Source of the DNA: RYN-133 sp036497285
GTDB taxonomy: Bacteria > Actinomycetota > Actinomycetes > Mycobacteriales > Jatrophihabitantaceae
DNA length: 64,000 nt
Assembly (NCBI GenBank): GCA_036497285.1
Contig: DASXJR010000031.1
Location: forward strand, 20,809 to 84,808
Direction of reading: 5' to 3'
Part shown: piece after piece, positions 47,211 to 56,476 of the stretch
Layout of the letters: every line of letters starts with the position of its first letter
Numbering within the stretch: the first letter of the stretch is position 1
Notes under the pieces: model-generated
What the model was told of the DNA's origin: nothing
Databases searched by the model: none
Seen by the model: only the letters and a program-made list of their open reading frames with translations
Position numbers and translations under genes: made by a program

Positions 47211-48780
47211 ATGACCAGCGTTGCCATCGCGAATGGCCGGTCGAAGGGTCTCGTCCTCACGGCGATGATCTTCGCGGTGGCCATGACATTCATCGATCAG
47301 ACCATCGTGTCGATCGCGGCGCCGACGATCCAGGGCGACCTCGGTCTGACCAACAGCGGGATGCAGTGGGCCATCAACGCCTACCTACTGGCGTTGGCAG
47401 CCCTGTTCGCGTTCGGCGGCCGCCTCGCCGATACGGCCGGGCACCGCAAGATGGTCGTGCTCGGCGTGATCATCTTCGCCGGCGCGTCCGCGTTGTGCGG
47501 CGCCACGCCCAGCAACGGGATCGCCGAGGGATGGCTGGTGACGTTCCGGGCGATCCAGGGTGCGGGTGGAGCGATCATGTTCCCGGCCGCGATCGCGATC
47601 GTCGTGCAGACCTTCGACCTGCACAGCCGCGGACGGGCGCTGGCACTGTTCTTCGGCATCGCCGGGGCGCTCACCGCGATCGGCCCGGTGGCCGGTGGAT
47701 ACCTGCTGCAGTGGACGTGGCGGGCGATCTTCTGGATCAACATCCCGGTTGCCATCATCGCCCTGGTGCTCATCGCGATTGCCAAGCCGGTCGCCGCTCA
47801 TCAGCCCGCGCCGATGGACTACCGCGGCCTGGTGCTGATCGCGTCGGGCGTCGGATTGAGCGTGTTCGGCCTGCAGCAGTCGGCGATCTGGGGTTGGCAC
47901 AACCCGATCATCTGGGCATGCATCGGCGCGGGTGCGGTGTTGTTGGTGGTATTCGTCGCCGTCGAGCGGGCAATCAAGTCTCCCCTCATGAACGTCCGGA
48001 TATTTCGAAATCGGCAGTTCCTGGTGGAGAACATCATCCTGGGCATCGCCATGATGGCGTTCATTCCGGTGTTCTTCTTCGCCAGCATCTACGGGCAGAT
48101 CGCGTTGGCCGAGAAACCCACCAGGGCGAGCCTGCTCCTGCTGTACTTCTTCCTCGGCTTCGTGGTCTTTCGCGCAGATCGGCGGTCGAATGCTGGACCG
48201 GATCGGCGCGAAGCAGCCCGTCGTGGTCGGCAGCGCCCTTGCGGCGGTCGGTTTCGCGTTGTGGGCCGGTCGCGTGACCACCCTGCACACCGGTCCCCAG
48301 GTCATCTTCATCATCCTGGCCGGAGCAGGCATGGGGCTCATGCTGGGTCAGGCCAATACCGATGCCATCAACCGCGCGTCCCGATACTCCTACGGTGAGG
48401 CCACCGGCATCACCCAGACCATCCGCAACTACGGCGCGAGCCTCGGCTTCGCCGTTCTGGGCACAATCCTGGTCTCGGAGTTCCGGTCACACATCACCGA
48501 CTCGCTCACCGCGCGTGGCGTTCCGCACGGCGTGGCATCGGCACAGGCGGGCAAGCTGGCTCAATTGCAGGGCGGCAGCAGCGACATCAGCACCATCCCT
48601 CCATACGTCCGTGCCGACTTCGCCGACGCCACCCAGGCCGTCCTGTATTCCATGGCGGTGATCATGGGGGTGGCGGCAGTCGTCGCGTTCGCAGGACTGC
48701 GACGGGGCGTCCAACAGGACACGGACGTCGTGCAGCCGGAGCCGGTGGACCGATCCCCGAGCCAGAGCCCGCAGTCCTGA
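47211..48780 (+). pseudogene. DHA2-family MFS exporter broken by a single-base frameshift
   Basis: The frame from 47211 encodes about 320 residues of a normal DHA2 exporter (FIDQTIVSIAAPTIQG, GGRLADTAGHRKMVV) up to LLYFFLGFVVF, then loses similarity and stops at 48398. The rest of the protein (GGRMLDRIGAKQPVVVGSAL onward) continues in another frame to 48780. Removing one T from the TTT at 48168-48170 joins them as VVFAQIGGRMLD, giving about 522 residues. Either a natural disruption or a sequencing error. Confidence 0.85.
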
Positions 48781-48959
48781 GCGTGGCCGGCGCACTGACC
48801 CGTCTGCCGTTCGTGGCGGCCGGGCCGAGTGTCCGGCTTCGCCCGGTATAGCGGCACCGACACCCATTGCCGCGCTTAGGTACGGCGCGTACCGTCGGCC
48901 GGATATACCAGTTGCGAAATTCGACAACTAGAGAATTGATCAAGTTCGAACTCCCGCGG

Positions 48960-49011
48960 CGCGAACTGGACGACGCAGCCGTCTCCCTCCGGCTGCGTCG
49001 TCGAGTTCGCG
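48960..49011. terminator. Large hairpin between convergent genes
   Basis: 22-bp arms (48960-48981 and 48990-49011) with one mismatch and an eight-base loop, between the broken exporter (+) and the CBS gene (-). Suitable as a terminator in both directions. The upstream part of the gap (48781-48959) shows only a weak TTCGA/TCGAA repeat (48920-48950). Confidence 0.7.
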
Positions 49012-49048
49012 TTTGCGGGCTAGCCGGACGGTTGACCAACTGCCTCGT

Positions 49049-49480
49049 TCAGAGCTCAGCTGCTCTGGCACGCACGTCGTCGTCCGAGCAGAACCCGGTG
49101 CCGGCGCTTTTGAGACACAGCAGCCCGCGATACGTCCCGTCGGAGTCGACTACGGCGAGCCGGCGCCGGCGGGTCGCGATCATCCGCTGACGGGTGGCCT
49201 CCAGCGGTGCGTGCGGTGCGACAACCCGGTCGGCGAGCGTTCCCAGGCGACCGACCCGGTCGTCATCTCCGAGCTCCGCGATGAGGTCGCCCCGGTCGAG
49301 CACCGTCAGCACCACCGTGCCGTCGAGGACCACCACGGCGTGCCGGTGATCGTCCGCGAACGTCGCGCGGACCTCGCCCACCCGCGTGGCGCGGGTAGCG
49401 GTCTCGGCAATGGTCAGCATGGCGTCCGCCACGACGGCCTGGTCGGCCCGTCGAGACACGTGATGGTCAAGCTCGAGCAT
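49049..49480 (-). CDS. Two-CBS-domain protein
   Basis: 143 residues from the ATG at 49480. Two CBS repeats: ATFADDHRHAVVVLDG with VLTVLDRGDLIAEL, and APLEATRQRMIATRRRRLAVVD with YRGLLCLKSA. CBS pairs bind adenosine nucleotides and report energy state. It follows the cupin gene by seven bases, so the two are likely co-expressed. Confidence 0.85.
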   Translation of the reverse strand: MLELDHHVSRRADQAVVADAMLTIAETATRATRVGEVRATFADDHRHAVVVLDGTVVLTVLDRGDLIAELGDDDRVGRLGTLADRVVAPHAPLEATRQRMIATRRRRLAVVDSDGTYRGLLCLKSAGTGFCSDDDVRARAAEL

Positions 49481-49487
49481 CGGATCG

Positions 49488-49829
49488 TCAGCGAACGTGA
49501 TTGCGTGGAACCGCGGTGAGCAGGACGGCGGAGTCCTCGAGTGCCTCGAGGGTGTGCCGCGCGTCCGGGACGATGAGTAGGTCGCCGGTTTGCGCTTCCC
49601 AACTGTCGGTGCCGGCGACAAGTCGCACGCGGCCGGTGAGCACGAACAGCGTCGCTTCGCCCGGGTTCTCGTGTTCGCCCAGCGATGCGCCGGCAGCGAG
49701 CGCGACGACCGTCTGCCGCAGCGCGTGTTCGTGGCCGCCGAAGACCGTCGACGAGGATCGCTCGGCTGCGGTGTTGCGGGCGATGCCGAGGTGTTCTCGC
49801 GCGATGGCATCCAGTGACAGCTTCTGCAT
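49488..49829 (-). CDS. Small cupin-domain protein
   Basis: 113 residues; single cupin barrel with motif 1 GEHENPGEATLFVLTGRVRL and motif 2 DLLIVPDARHTLEAL, holding two metal-type His and a Glu. Function unknown; may sense or modify a small molecule. Followed by the CBS gene. Confidence 0.82.
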   Translation of the reverse strand: MQKLSLDAIAREHLGIARNTAAERSSSTVFGGHEHALRQTVVALAAGASLGEHENPGEATLFVLTGRVRLVAGTDSWEAQTGDLLIVPDARHTLEALEDSAVLLTAVPRNHVR

Positions 49830-49943
49830 CGGTGCACCTGTTCCTTCCGGCTGTGGCGCGGCGTGCCGACGGACTCCCGTCCGCCGCCGGGTCAGGTAGC
49901 CGATCGATGCCGAGAATACGTGGACGAGCCGGGTGGACGGTGA

Positions 49944-50312
49944 TCAGATTCGCAATTCGTCGACCCGGGTCACCAGCTCTGTTCGCCGGAACGGTTTGGC
50001 AAGAAAGTCGTCGCCGCCGGCATCGAGCGCTTTTGCGATATCGACGCGCGATGACTCGGCGCTCATCATCAGCACCGGTCTGCGCGTGCGTTCGACCGCC
50101 TTCAATACCCGACACAGGTCGCGGCCGTTCATGGCGGGCAGTCGCACGTCGAGGATGTAGACGTCCGGAGGGCGCTCGTGTGCTGCGAGCAACGCGCCAT
50201 AGGGCTCGGCGAATGCCCGCACGGTGTATCCGGCACGACAGAGGATGGCCGATACGAGAGCCAGGATGCCCTCGTCGTCATCGACGACGACGGCGGTCGG
50301 TTCACCGGGCAT
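49944..50312 (-). CDS. Single-domain response regulator
   Basis: 122 residues; receiver domain only. Asp11-13 acidic cluster, phospho-acceptor Asp55 (YILDVRLP), Ser84 and Lys107 (AKPF) are all in place, so phosphorylation should work. No output domain and no histidine kinase nearby; it probably acts through protein partners, like CheY or SpoIIAA-pathway adaptors. Confidence 0.88.
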   Translation of the reverse strand: MPGEPTAVVVDDDEGILALVSAILCRAGYTVRAFAEPYGALLAAHERPPDVYILDVRLPAMNGRDLCRVLKAVERTRRPVLMMSAESSRVDIAKALDAGGDDFLAKPFRRTELVTRVDELRI

Positions 50313-50513
50313 TTTCGAAGGAACTCCTGGCGGTTCAATGAGCGGTTTGCCCGGCGACGGCCGCTTGGTTCAACCGTCGCGGGCCACCCCACCGGCGTAG
50401 GGCAATCGGAACCGTAAGTGGAAAAGGTCAAGTAAAAGCAGATCCACGCTATGGACGAGCCAAAGATCTGCACCACCGCGCCACACGTCCGCCGCAGCCC
50501 CGCCGGGCCGCCA

Positions 50514-50582
50514 GGAAAGTTCTGCGGCTAGCACTTGCCAAACGTCGCTGTCTCACACAAACTTTACATCACAGAACTTTCC
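50514..50582 (+). promoter_or_regulatory. Widely spaced inverted repeat upstream of TetR
   Basis: GGAAAGTTCTG (50514-50524) is perfectly mirrored by CAGAACTTTCC (50572-50582), 47 bases apart, within the AT-richer region upstream of the TetR gene at 50611. It might form a stem in RNA or be two half-sites. The remainder of the 50313-50513 gap has nothing clear. Confidence 0.5.
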
Positions 50583-50610
50583 CATACAGGAACAGAACAG
50601 GGCCAGGCCG

Positions 50611-51246
50611 GTGTCGTATCACCCAATGCCACGTCCGCAGCGCAAAGATGCGGTCCGCAATCGCGCTGCGTTGATCCAGGCAGCCCGCGAGATCTTCGCT
50701 CGTCGCGGGTTCGAAGCCAGCATGGACGACATCGCCGAACATGCCGGGCTGGGTGTCGGCACCGCCTACCGCCACTTCGCGAACAAGTACGAACTCGCTG
50801 ACGCGATCTTCGACGACGCCGTCGCCGCCTTCGTCAACGCCGCCGAATCCGTGCTGCGTGAGGATGATCCGTGGAAGGCGCTCGTCGGCCTTGTGGAGCG
50901 CACCCTCGAGGCCCAGACCTACAACCGCGCCATGCGCGAGATCCTGCTCGGCCGGCACCAGGACGACCCCGAGCACCACCGCAGCATGACCTCCGCCTTC
51001 GTCCGGCCGTTCGAGCGCGCCAAGGCTGCCGGCCAGATCCGCGCTGACGCCGAGGTGTCCGACCTCGCCGCGATCGTGTTGATGCTCTGCACCGTCGCCG
51101 ACGCCACCGCCAACCGCAATCCGCGGCTGTGGCGGCGCTACCTACCGATGCTGTTGCAGGGTCTGCGTCCAGGTGGCGCGCCGATGCTCGAGCCGCCGTT
51201 GCCGCCGGAGACGCTCGTCCCGAGCACGACGGCCACCTCAGCCTGA
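50611..51246 (+). CDS. TetR-family transcriptional regulator
   Basis: 211 residues. Helix-turn-helix ASMDDIAEHAGLGVGTAYRHF and a C-terminal ligand domain (TYNRAMREILLGRHQDDPEH) in the SACE_7040/TetR_C_11-like style. Start GTG 50611; ATG 50626 is also reasonable. Its stop overlaps the convergent amidohydrolase end by nine bases. Target unknown. Confidence 0.85.
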   Translation: MSYHPMPRPQRKDAVRNRAALIQAAREIFARRGFEASMDDIAEHAGLGVGTAYRHFANKYELADAIFDDAVAAFVNAAESVLREDDPWKALVGLVERTLEAQTYNRAMREILLGRHQDDPEHHRSMTSAFVRPFERAKAAGQIRADAEVSDLAAIVLMLCTVADATANRNPRLWRRYLPMLLQGLRPGGAPMLEPPLPPETLVPSTTATSA

Positions 51247-52866
51247 CCGGTGAACCACTGCTCCTGACGCCACCGTCGTCACGACGCTCACGTCGGCGAG
51301 TCGCCCGTCCAGTTCGAACACGTCCTGGTCGAGTACCGCGAGATCCGCACGCTTCCCAACTGCCAGCGTGCCGCCGGCGTCGTCGTGGTTCAGGTACGCG
51401 GAGCCGGACGTGAATGCGCTCAGCGCGTCGTCGAGGGAAAGCCGCTCGTCCGGCAGGAACGGTGCGTTGTCGCGGTATTCGGGATCGATCCGCCGGACCG
51501 CCACCTCGAGCTGATCCAGCGGGTTCGCCGTGGTCACCGGCCAGTCGCTGCCCATCGCCAACCGCGCACCCGCCCGACGGAGCCCTTCGAACGGGTACTG
51601 CAATGCGGCGCGCTCGCCGCCGATGTACGGCACGGTCAGCTCGTCCATCTGCGGTTCGCTCTGCGCCCAGTACGCCTGACAGTTCGCGACGACACCGAGC
51701 CGACCGAACCGGGCAAGGTCCTCGGGCTGGATCACCTGCAGGTGCGCGATGTGATGACGTCGGTCCGTCCGCCCGTTCGCCGACTGCGCCGCCTCGACCG
51801 CGTCGAGGGCATTGCGGATCGCGCGATCGCCGATGGCGTGCATGTGTACTTGGAAACCCAACGAGTCGAGCTCCGTCAATGCGGCGGTCAGCAGGTCGCG
51901 GTCGACGTAGTCGAGGCCGTAGTTGTCCGAGGCCGGCTCGCCGTGCGCGCCGCATCCGCCGCAGTACGGCGCGATCATCGACGCGGTCTGGTTCTCGATG
52001 ATTCCGTCGACCATGATCTTCACGGTTATCGGACGGAACGTGCCCGCCGCGCGCTCACGGCGCTCTTGGAACTCGGTGATCTGGTCGAGCCCGCGATGGC
52101 GGTCCCACCACAGTGCCCCGACGACCTGCGCGGTCAGCCGCCCGTCCGCGCCGAGCGAGCGGTACGCCTCGAACGTCTCGGGCGTGACCCACGCGTCCTG
52201 CCAACCGGTGACACCGAGCGCGTACAGGTACCGCTGCGCGTGCAGGATCACGTCCTCCCACTGCGCGCGCGTGGGCTCGGGCACCCACCGGGTGTTGAAG
52301 GTGTACGCGGCGCCTTCGTGCAGCATGCCCGTCGGAGTGCCGTCCGGGTCGCGCTCGAAGTACCCGTCGGACGGGTCGGGTGTCGACGCGTCGATACCGG
52401 CCAGCGCCAAGGCGGCACTGTTCGCCCACGCGCCGTGGACGTCGCGGTTGAACAGGAACGCAGGCCGGTCACCGGTGATCGCGTCGAGATCCTCCCTGCG
52501 CGGGCCGGTCTCCGGGAAGTGGTCGAGTGCCCAGCCGCCGCCGGTGATCCAGTCGACGTCGGGATTCGCTTCGCAGTAGGCCGCGATCCGCGCCAGGTAG
52601 GCGGGACGTCCCTCGGGCAGCTCGTGCAGGTCGATGGTCAGCAGTTCACGGGCCGCCGGCGGGGCATGCACGTGACAATCCTGGAAGCCGGGGACGACGA
52701 GCCCGCCCGTCCCGTCGTGCACCTCGGTGCGTGGTCCGATCAGGCTGCGCACGTGTTCATCACCGAGCGCGACCACGGCGCCGTCGCGGATCGCGATCGC
52801 GTCGGACGTCGTCCCGTCCCCCACCCAGATCGGCGTGCCGGTGAAAGCGAGGTCCGCGTCGGTCAC
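51238..52866 (-). CDS. YtcJ-type amidohydrolase
   Basis: 542 residues from the GTG at 52866. Metal-dependent amidohydrolase 3 family: GFQDCHVHAP gives the HxH pair, MHAIGDRAIRNALDAVE and HHIAHLQVIQPEDL the further ligands, and MGSDWPVTTANPLDQLEVAV the final Asp. YtcJ-like enzymes cleave amide or carbamate bonds; the substrate is unknown. A longer reading to 53001 overlaps the phosphatase and is rejected. Confidence 0.85.
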   Translation of the reverse strand: MTDADLAFTGTPIWVGDGTTSDAIAIRDGAVVALGDEHVRSLIGPRTEVHDGTGGLVVPGFQDCHVHAPPAARELLTIDLHELPEGRPAYLARIAAYCEANPDVDWITGGGWALDHFPETGPRREDLDAITGDRPAFLFNRDVHGAWANSAALALAGIDASTPDPSDGYFERDPDGTPTGMLHEGAAYTFNTRWVPEPTRAQWEDVILHAQRYLYALGVTGWQDAWVTPETFEAYRSLGADGRLTAQVVGALWWDRHRGLDQITEFQERRERAAGTFRPITVKIMVDGIIENQTASMIAPYCGGCGAHGEPASDNYGLDYVDRDLLTAALTELDSLGFQVHMHAIGDRAIRNALDAVEAAQSANGRTDRRHHIAHLQVIQPEDLARFGRLGVVANCQAYWAQSEPQMDELTVPYIGGERAALQYPFEGLRRAGARLAMGSDWPVTTANPLDQLEVAVRRIDPEYRDNAPFLPDERLSLDDALSAFTSGSAYLNHDDAGGTLAVGKRADLAVLDQDVFELDGRLADVSVVTTVASGAVVHRSG

Positions 52867-52934
52867 GCCCCCATCATGGAACAGTTTTGGCGGCCAGCCG
52901 TCACATGGCACGTCTGGCCGCCAAAAGTGAGTGG

Positions 52935-53732
52935 TCAGTCGAGGAGTTTGCGGCGCAGGGCGGCGGCGTCGGCCTCGGTCCAGCCGTGCGCGCGCAGCCA
53001 CGCGTCCACCCCGCCGAACTCGTGGTCGACGGTGTCGAGCAGGCGCTCCATGGTCGCCTCACGCGGCGCGTGCTTGCCGACGTCCGGGTTGTCGGCGAGA
53101 TCCTGGGCGTAGGTACGAGTGGTGCGCAGTCGCTCGAGGATCGCCTCGATGCGCTCGGCCGACCGTACGTAGTCGACCACGATCGCGTCGCGGGTCACCC
53201 CGACCTCGGCCAGAGCCAGCGCCACGATGGTGCCCGTGCGGTCCTTGCCGGCGGCGCAGTGCACGATCGTCGCCCCGGGCGACGCCGCGATCAGTCGCAG
53301 CGCGGCGATCACCGAGTCCGCACGGTCGTCCAGGTACTTCAGATACACCCCGGACGTGCCCCGACGGCCGTTGTTCTGCTCGCCGGCGCTGTTCTGCCAG
53401 GGCAGGACGACCGGTTCCTCGGCGTCTGCCGCGACGTCGGTGGTGTCGCCGTGCTCGGGGTGCAACGACAGGTGGTGGATCTCGACGTCCTCGATCTCGA
53501 CCAGCGGCCCGGGACCTTCGTGCGTCACCTCGACCCCGGTGCGCAGGTCGGCGACCGAGCGCACTCCGATCTGTTCGACGAGCATGCGGACGTCACGGTC
53601 GGACAGCCCCTGCAGGTTGTCCGAGCGGATCAGCCGACCGGGCTGCACAGTGCGTCCGTCCGCGGTCGGCAACCCGGCCAGGTCACGGACGTTGACGGCA
53701 CCGTCCAGCTCGATCCAACAAGCGTCAGTCAC
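52935..53732 (-). CDS. Tyrosine-protein phosphatase (Y_phosphatase3/PtpB type)
   Basis: 265 residues. N-terminal NVRDLAGL and RLIRSDNLQGLSDRD and the P-loop HCAAGKDRTG (Cys159, Arg165) match the PtpB/dual-specificity family that removes phosphate from Tyr, Ser, Thr or phosphoinositides. Leaderless GTG start with TAGGCT six bases upstream (53739-53744). Confidence 0.9.
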   Translation of the reverse strand: MTDACWIELDGAVNVRDLAGLPTADGRTVQPGRLIRSDNLQGLSDRDVRMLVEQIGVRSVADLRTGVEVTHEGPGPLVEIEDVEIHHLSLHPEHGDTTDVAADAEEPVVLPWQNSAGEQNNGRRGTSGVYLKYLDDRADSVIAALRLIAASPGATIVHCAAGKDRTGTIVALALAEVGVTRDAIVVDYVRSAERIEAILERLRTTRTYAQDLADNPDVGKHAPREATMERLLDTVDHEFGGVDAWLRAHGWTEADAAALRRKLLD

Positions 53733-53760
53733 GCATCGAGCCTAACGACGCGCCATGAGC

Positions 53761-55602
53761 TCAGAAGGACTCCTCGGCCACATCCATCAGCGCGTTGTCC
53801 ATCGCCTCGATGACCAGACGGCGCGCGGTGAGTTCCGGCAGCACCGTGGTCACGAAGAACCGGGCGACGGCCGGCTTGCCCTCGTAGAACCTGCGATCTG
53901 ATTCGGACACGCCGTTGGCGTCGAGCTTCTGCAGCGCGACGTGCGCCTGACGCAGCAGCAGGTAGCCGACCATGAGGTCGCCGGCGGACAGCAGCAGACG
54001 GGTGGCGTTCTGGCCGACCTTGTAGACGTTGCGGACGTCCTCCTGGCCGCTCATCAGTTGTCCGAACATCGCCGCAACCATCGCGCCGAAGTCCTCGAGG
54101 CCCTTCTGCAGCCCGGCCCGCTCCTCCTTCAATCGCGCTTCGTCCTCGAGCGAGGCGAGGAACTCGGTGATCTCGGCCGAGAGCGCACCGAGCGCGGCGC
54201 CCTTGTTCTTCACGATCTTTCGGAAGAAGAAATCCTGCGCCTGGATCGCGGTCGTGCCCTCGTACAGAGTGTCGATCTTGGCGTCGCGGATGTACTGCTC
54301 GAGCGGGTAGTCCTGCAGGTAGCCGGAACCGCCGAAGGTCTGCAACGCCTGGGCGAGCTGGTCGTAGGAACGCTCCGAGCCGGCACCCTTGACGATCGGC
54401 AGCAGCAGGTCGTTGATCGCAACATCGGTGGCGTCCGGCTCGGCACCGGTCGACTCGGCGATAAGGATCCGGTCCTGCACGGTCGCCGTGTAGTAGACCA
54501 GCGCGCGCATGCCCTCGGCGTACGCCTTGTTCAGCATCAGGCTGCGCCGCACGTCCGGGTGGTTGATGATCGTGACCCGCGGCGCATTCTTGTCCGCCGC
54601 CTGAGTCAGGTCGGCCGACTGCACGCGCGTCTTGGCGTACTCGAGCGCGTTCAGGTAGCCCGTCGACAGCGTCGCGATCGCCTTCGTGCCGACCATCATC
54701 CGCGCGTGCTCGATGACCTGGAACATCTGCGCGATGCCCTCGTGCACGTCGCCGACCAGCCAGCCCTTGGCCGGACGGCTCGGGTCCTCGCCGAAGCGCA
54801 GCTCGCAGGTGGTCGAGGCCTTCAGCCCCATCTTGTGCTCGACGTTGGTGACGAACACCCCGTTGCGCTCGCCGATCTCACCGCTCTCGATGTCGATGTG
54901 GAACTTCGGCACGACGAACAACGACAGGCCCTTGGTGCCGGGGCCGGCTCCCTCGGGACGGGCGAGCACCAGGTGCACGATGTTCTCGGTCATGTCCTGC
55001 TCGGCCGAGGTGATGAAACGCTTGACGCCCTCGATGTGCCACGAGCCGTCGGCCTGCTCGATCGCCTTGGTGCGCCCCGCGCCCACGTCGGAACCGGCGT
55101 CCGGCTCGGTCAGCACCATCGTCGCGCCCCAGCCGCGGTCGACGATGTACTGGGCGATCTTCTTCTGCGTCTCGTTGCCGTTGCGGTAGAGGATGCCGGC
55201 GAACGGCGCTCCGGCCATGTACATGTGCAGCGCGGGGTTCGAGCCGAGCACCTGCTCGGCGATGGCCCAGACGACGGTGCGCGGGACGAGTTGCCCGCCC
55301 AGCTCCGGCAGGGTCTCGGTGCGCCACCACTCGCTGTCCTGCAGCGCCTTGAACGACTTCTTGAACGACTCCGGGACGGTCACCGAGTTGGTGTCCGGGT
55401 CGAACACCGGCGGGTTGCGGTCGGCGTCCGCGAACGACGCCGCGAGTGGGCCCTCGGCGAGCTTGGCCACCTCGGCGATGATGCCGCGCGCGGTGTCCTC
55501 GTCCAGGTCCTCGAACGGCTCCTTCGCCAGGACGGCGTCGGTGCCGAACACCTCGAAGAGGTTGAAGGCGATGTCGCGAACGTTGCTCTTGTAGTGGCCC
55601 AT
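53761..55602 (-). CDS. fadE5: Acyl-CoA dehydrogenase, FadE5-like
   Basis: 613 residues. The opening HYKSNVRDIAFNLFEVFG, VLTEPDAGSDVGAGRTKAI, HIEGVKRFITSAEQDM and NEHKMGLKAS-type region match mycobacterial FadE5, a broad-range flavin acyl-CoA dehydrogenase with an extra C-terminal domain; length agrees (about 610). It introduces the first double bond in beta-oxidation. Upstream lies a TetR-type palindrome (55668-55681). The symbol is by similarity. Confidence 0.9.
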   Translation of the reverse strand: MGHYKSNVRDIAFNLFEVFGTDAVLAKEPFEDLDEDTARGIIAEVAKLAEGPLAASFADADRNPPVFDPDTNSVTVPESFKKSFKALQDSEWWRTETLPELGGQLVPRTVVWAIAEQVLGSNPALHMYMAGAPFAGILYRNGNETQKKIAQYIVDRGWGATMVLTEPDAGSDVGAGRTKAIEQADGSWHIEGVKRFITSAEQDMTENIVHLVLARPEGAGPGTKGLSLFVVPKFHIDIESGEIGERNGVFVTNVEHKMGLKASTTCELRFGEDPSRPAKGWLVGDVHEGIAQMFQVIEHARMMVGTKAIATLSTGYLNALEYAKTRVQSADLTQAADKNAPRVTIINHPDVRRSLMLNKAYAEGMRALVYYTATVQDRILIAESTGAEPDATDVAINDLLLPIVKGAGSERSYDQLAQALQTFGGSGYLQDYPLEQYIRDAKIDTLYEGTTAIQAQDFFFRKIVKNKGAALGALSAEITEFLASLEDEARLKEERAGLQKGLEDFGAMVAAMFGQLMSGQEDVRNVYKVGQNATRLLLSAGDLMVGYLLLRQAHVALQKLDANGVSESDRRFYEGKPAVARFFVTTVLPELTARRLVIEAMDNALMDVAEESF

Positions 55603-55667
55603 TGCGGTGGCGCTCCCTGATCCGGTGAGACTGTCGAGCTAAGTTACCGATGAGTAGCACAAGGATA

Positions 55668-55681
55668 TTACCGGTCGGTAA
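55668..55681. promoter_or_regulatory. TetR-type operator upstream of fadE5
   Basis: Perfect palindrome TTACCG-GT-CGGTAA, with a second half-like TTACCGA at 55643-55649, 66 bases upstream of the start codon. Fatty-acid TetR repressors bind TTACCG-type palindromes; the repressor is not encoded next to it. Confidence 0.6.
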
Positions 55682-55715
55682 CTCGCGCAAGCGATCACAG
55701 GAGAGGCGGGTGCGC

Positions 55716-56393
55716 CTAGCTGCAGGGGGCGAAGTTGCGGTGGCTCCAGCGCGGCGCGTACTTGCGATGCTTCCCGACGCAGGGGCCGTAGTCGGTGCGG
55801 TACACGTTCCCCGTCCAGAACGAGGTCAGCCCGCGCGCACCGTTCCACGACAGCGAGATGTGCATGTGCGTGCGGTGGCACTGGTTGTCGTACTTGCGGG
55901 CGCGGAGCTTGGTCTGGCAGCCGTCGTACTCGTGCCACTTGCCGTCCCAGGCGCCCCACATCCGGCTGTTGAAGATGATGTACATGACGCCCAGCCGGCG
56001 GGCCATCGCGAACCTGTTGCCGTACTTGTCCTTGGCCAGCAGCCAGACCCAGAAGGCGTGGCCCATGGCGTGCTGACGGGCGTCGCGGCTGGACACCATC
56101 CAGTCGATCGCGCGCCCGTCGTGGTGCTCACTGACCGAGCCGTCGCACGGCCGGTAGGAACCCCACGTGGTGCCCTTGTAAGTGCGGGTCAGCAGGTTGC
56201 CCAGCATCGTCGTCCCGTGCTTGGGGCGGGAGTCACACGAGTCCTGCGGGACGTAGGGGGTATCGGCCTCGATCGTGCTCGAGAACGCCCGCGGCGCGCG
56301 CGGGACCCTGGCCGAGGACGGCGCGGCGGCGACGATGAGTCCGGCCAGGAACAGGCCGAGCACAGTGACAAGGGCGGTGAAGCGACGGTGCAT
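55716..56393 (-). CDS. Secreted peptidase-M15-like (ARB_07466-type) protein
   Basis: 225 residues with signal peptide (TALVTVLGLFLAGLIVAA). SEHHDGRAIDWMV and HRTHMHISLSWNG supply the His/Asp pattern of the D-Ala-D-Ala peptidase/extensin-like fold called ARB_07466-like. Six Cys suggest disulfides. Enzyme activity, probably cell-wall related, is inference. Confidence 0.78.
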   Translation of the reverse strand: MHRRFTALVTVLGLFLAGLIVAAAPSSARVPRAPRAFSSTIEADTPYVPQDSCDSRPKHGTTMLGNLLTRTYKGTTWGSYRPCDGSVSEHHDGRAIDWMVSSRDARQHAMGHAFWVWLLAKDKYGNRFAMARRLGVMYIIFNSRMWGAWDGKWHEYDGCQTKLRARKYDNQCHRTHMHISLSWNGARGLTSFWTGNVYRTDYGPCVGKHRKYAPRWSHRNFAPCS

Positions 56394-56476
56394 GCGAGGA
56401 AACTCCGATCAACGATCCCCGCATCAACATCTAGTGGTCCAACCCCGTGTTGATCACCATGCCTTGTTAAATCATT

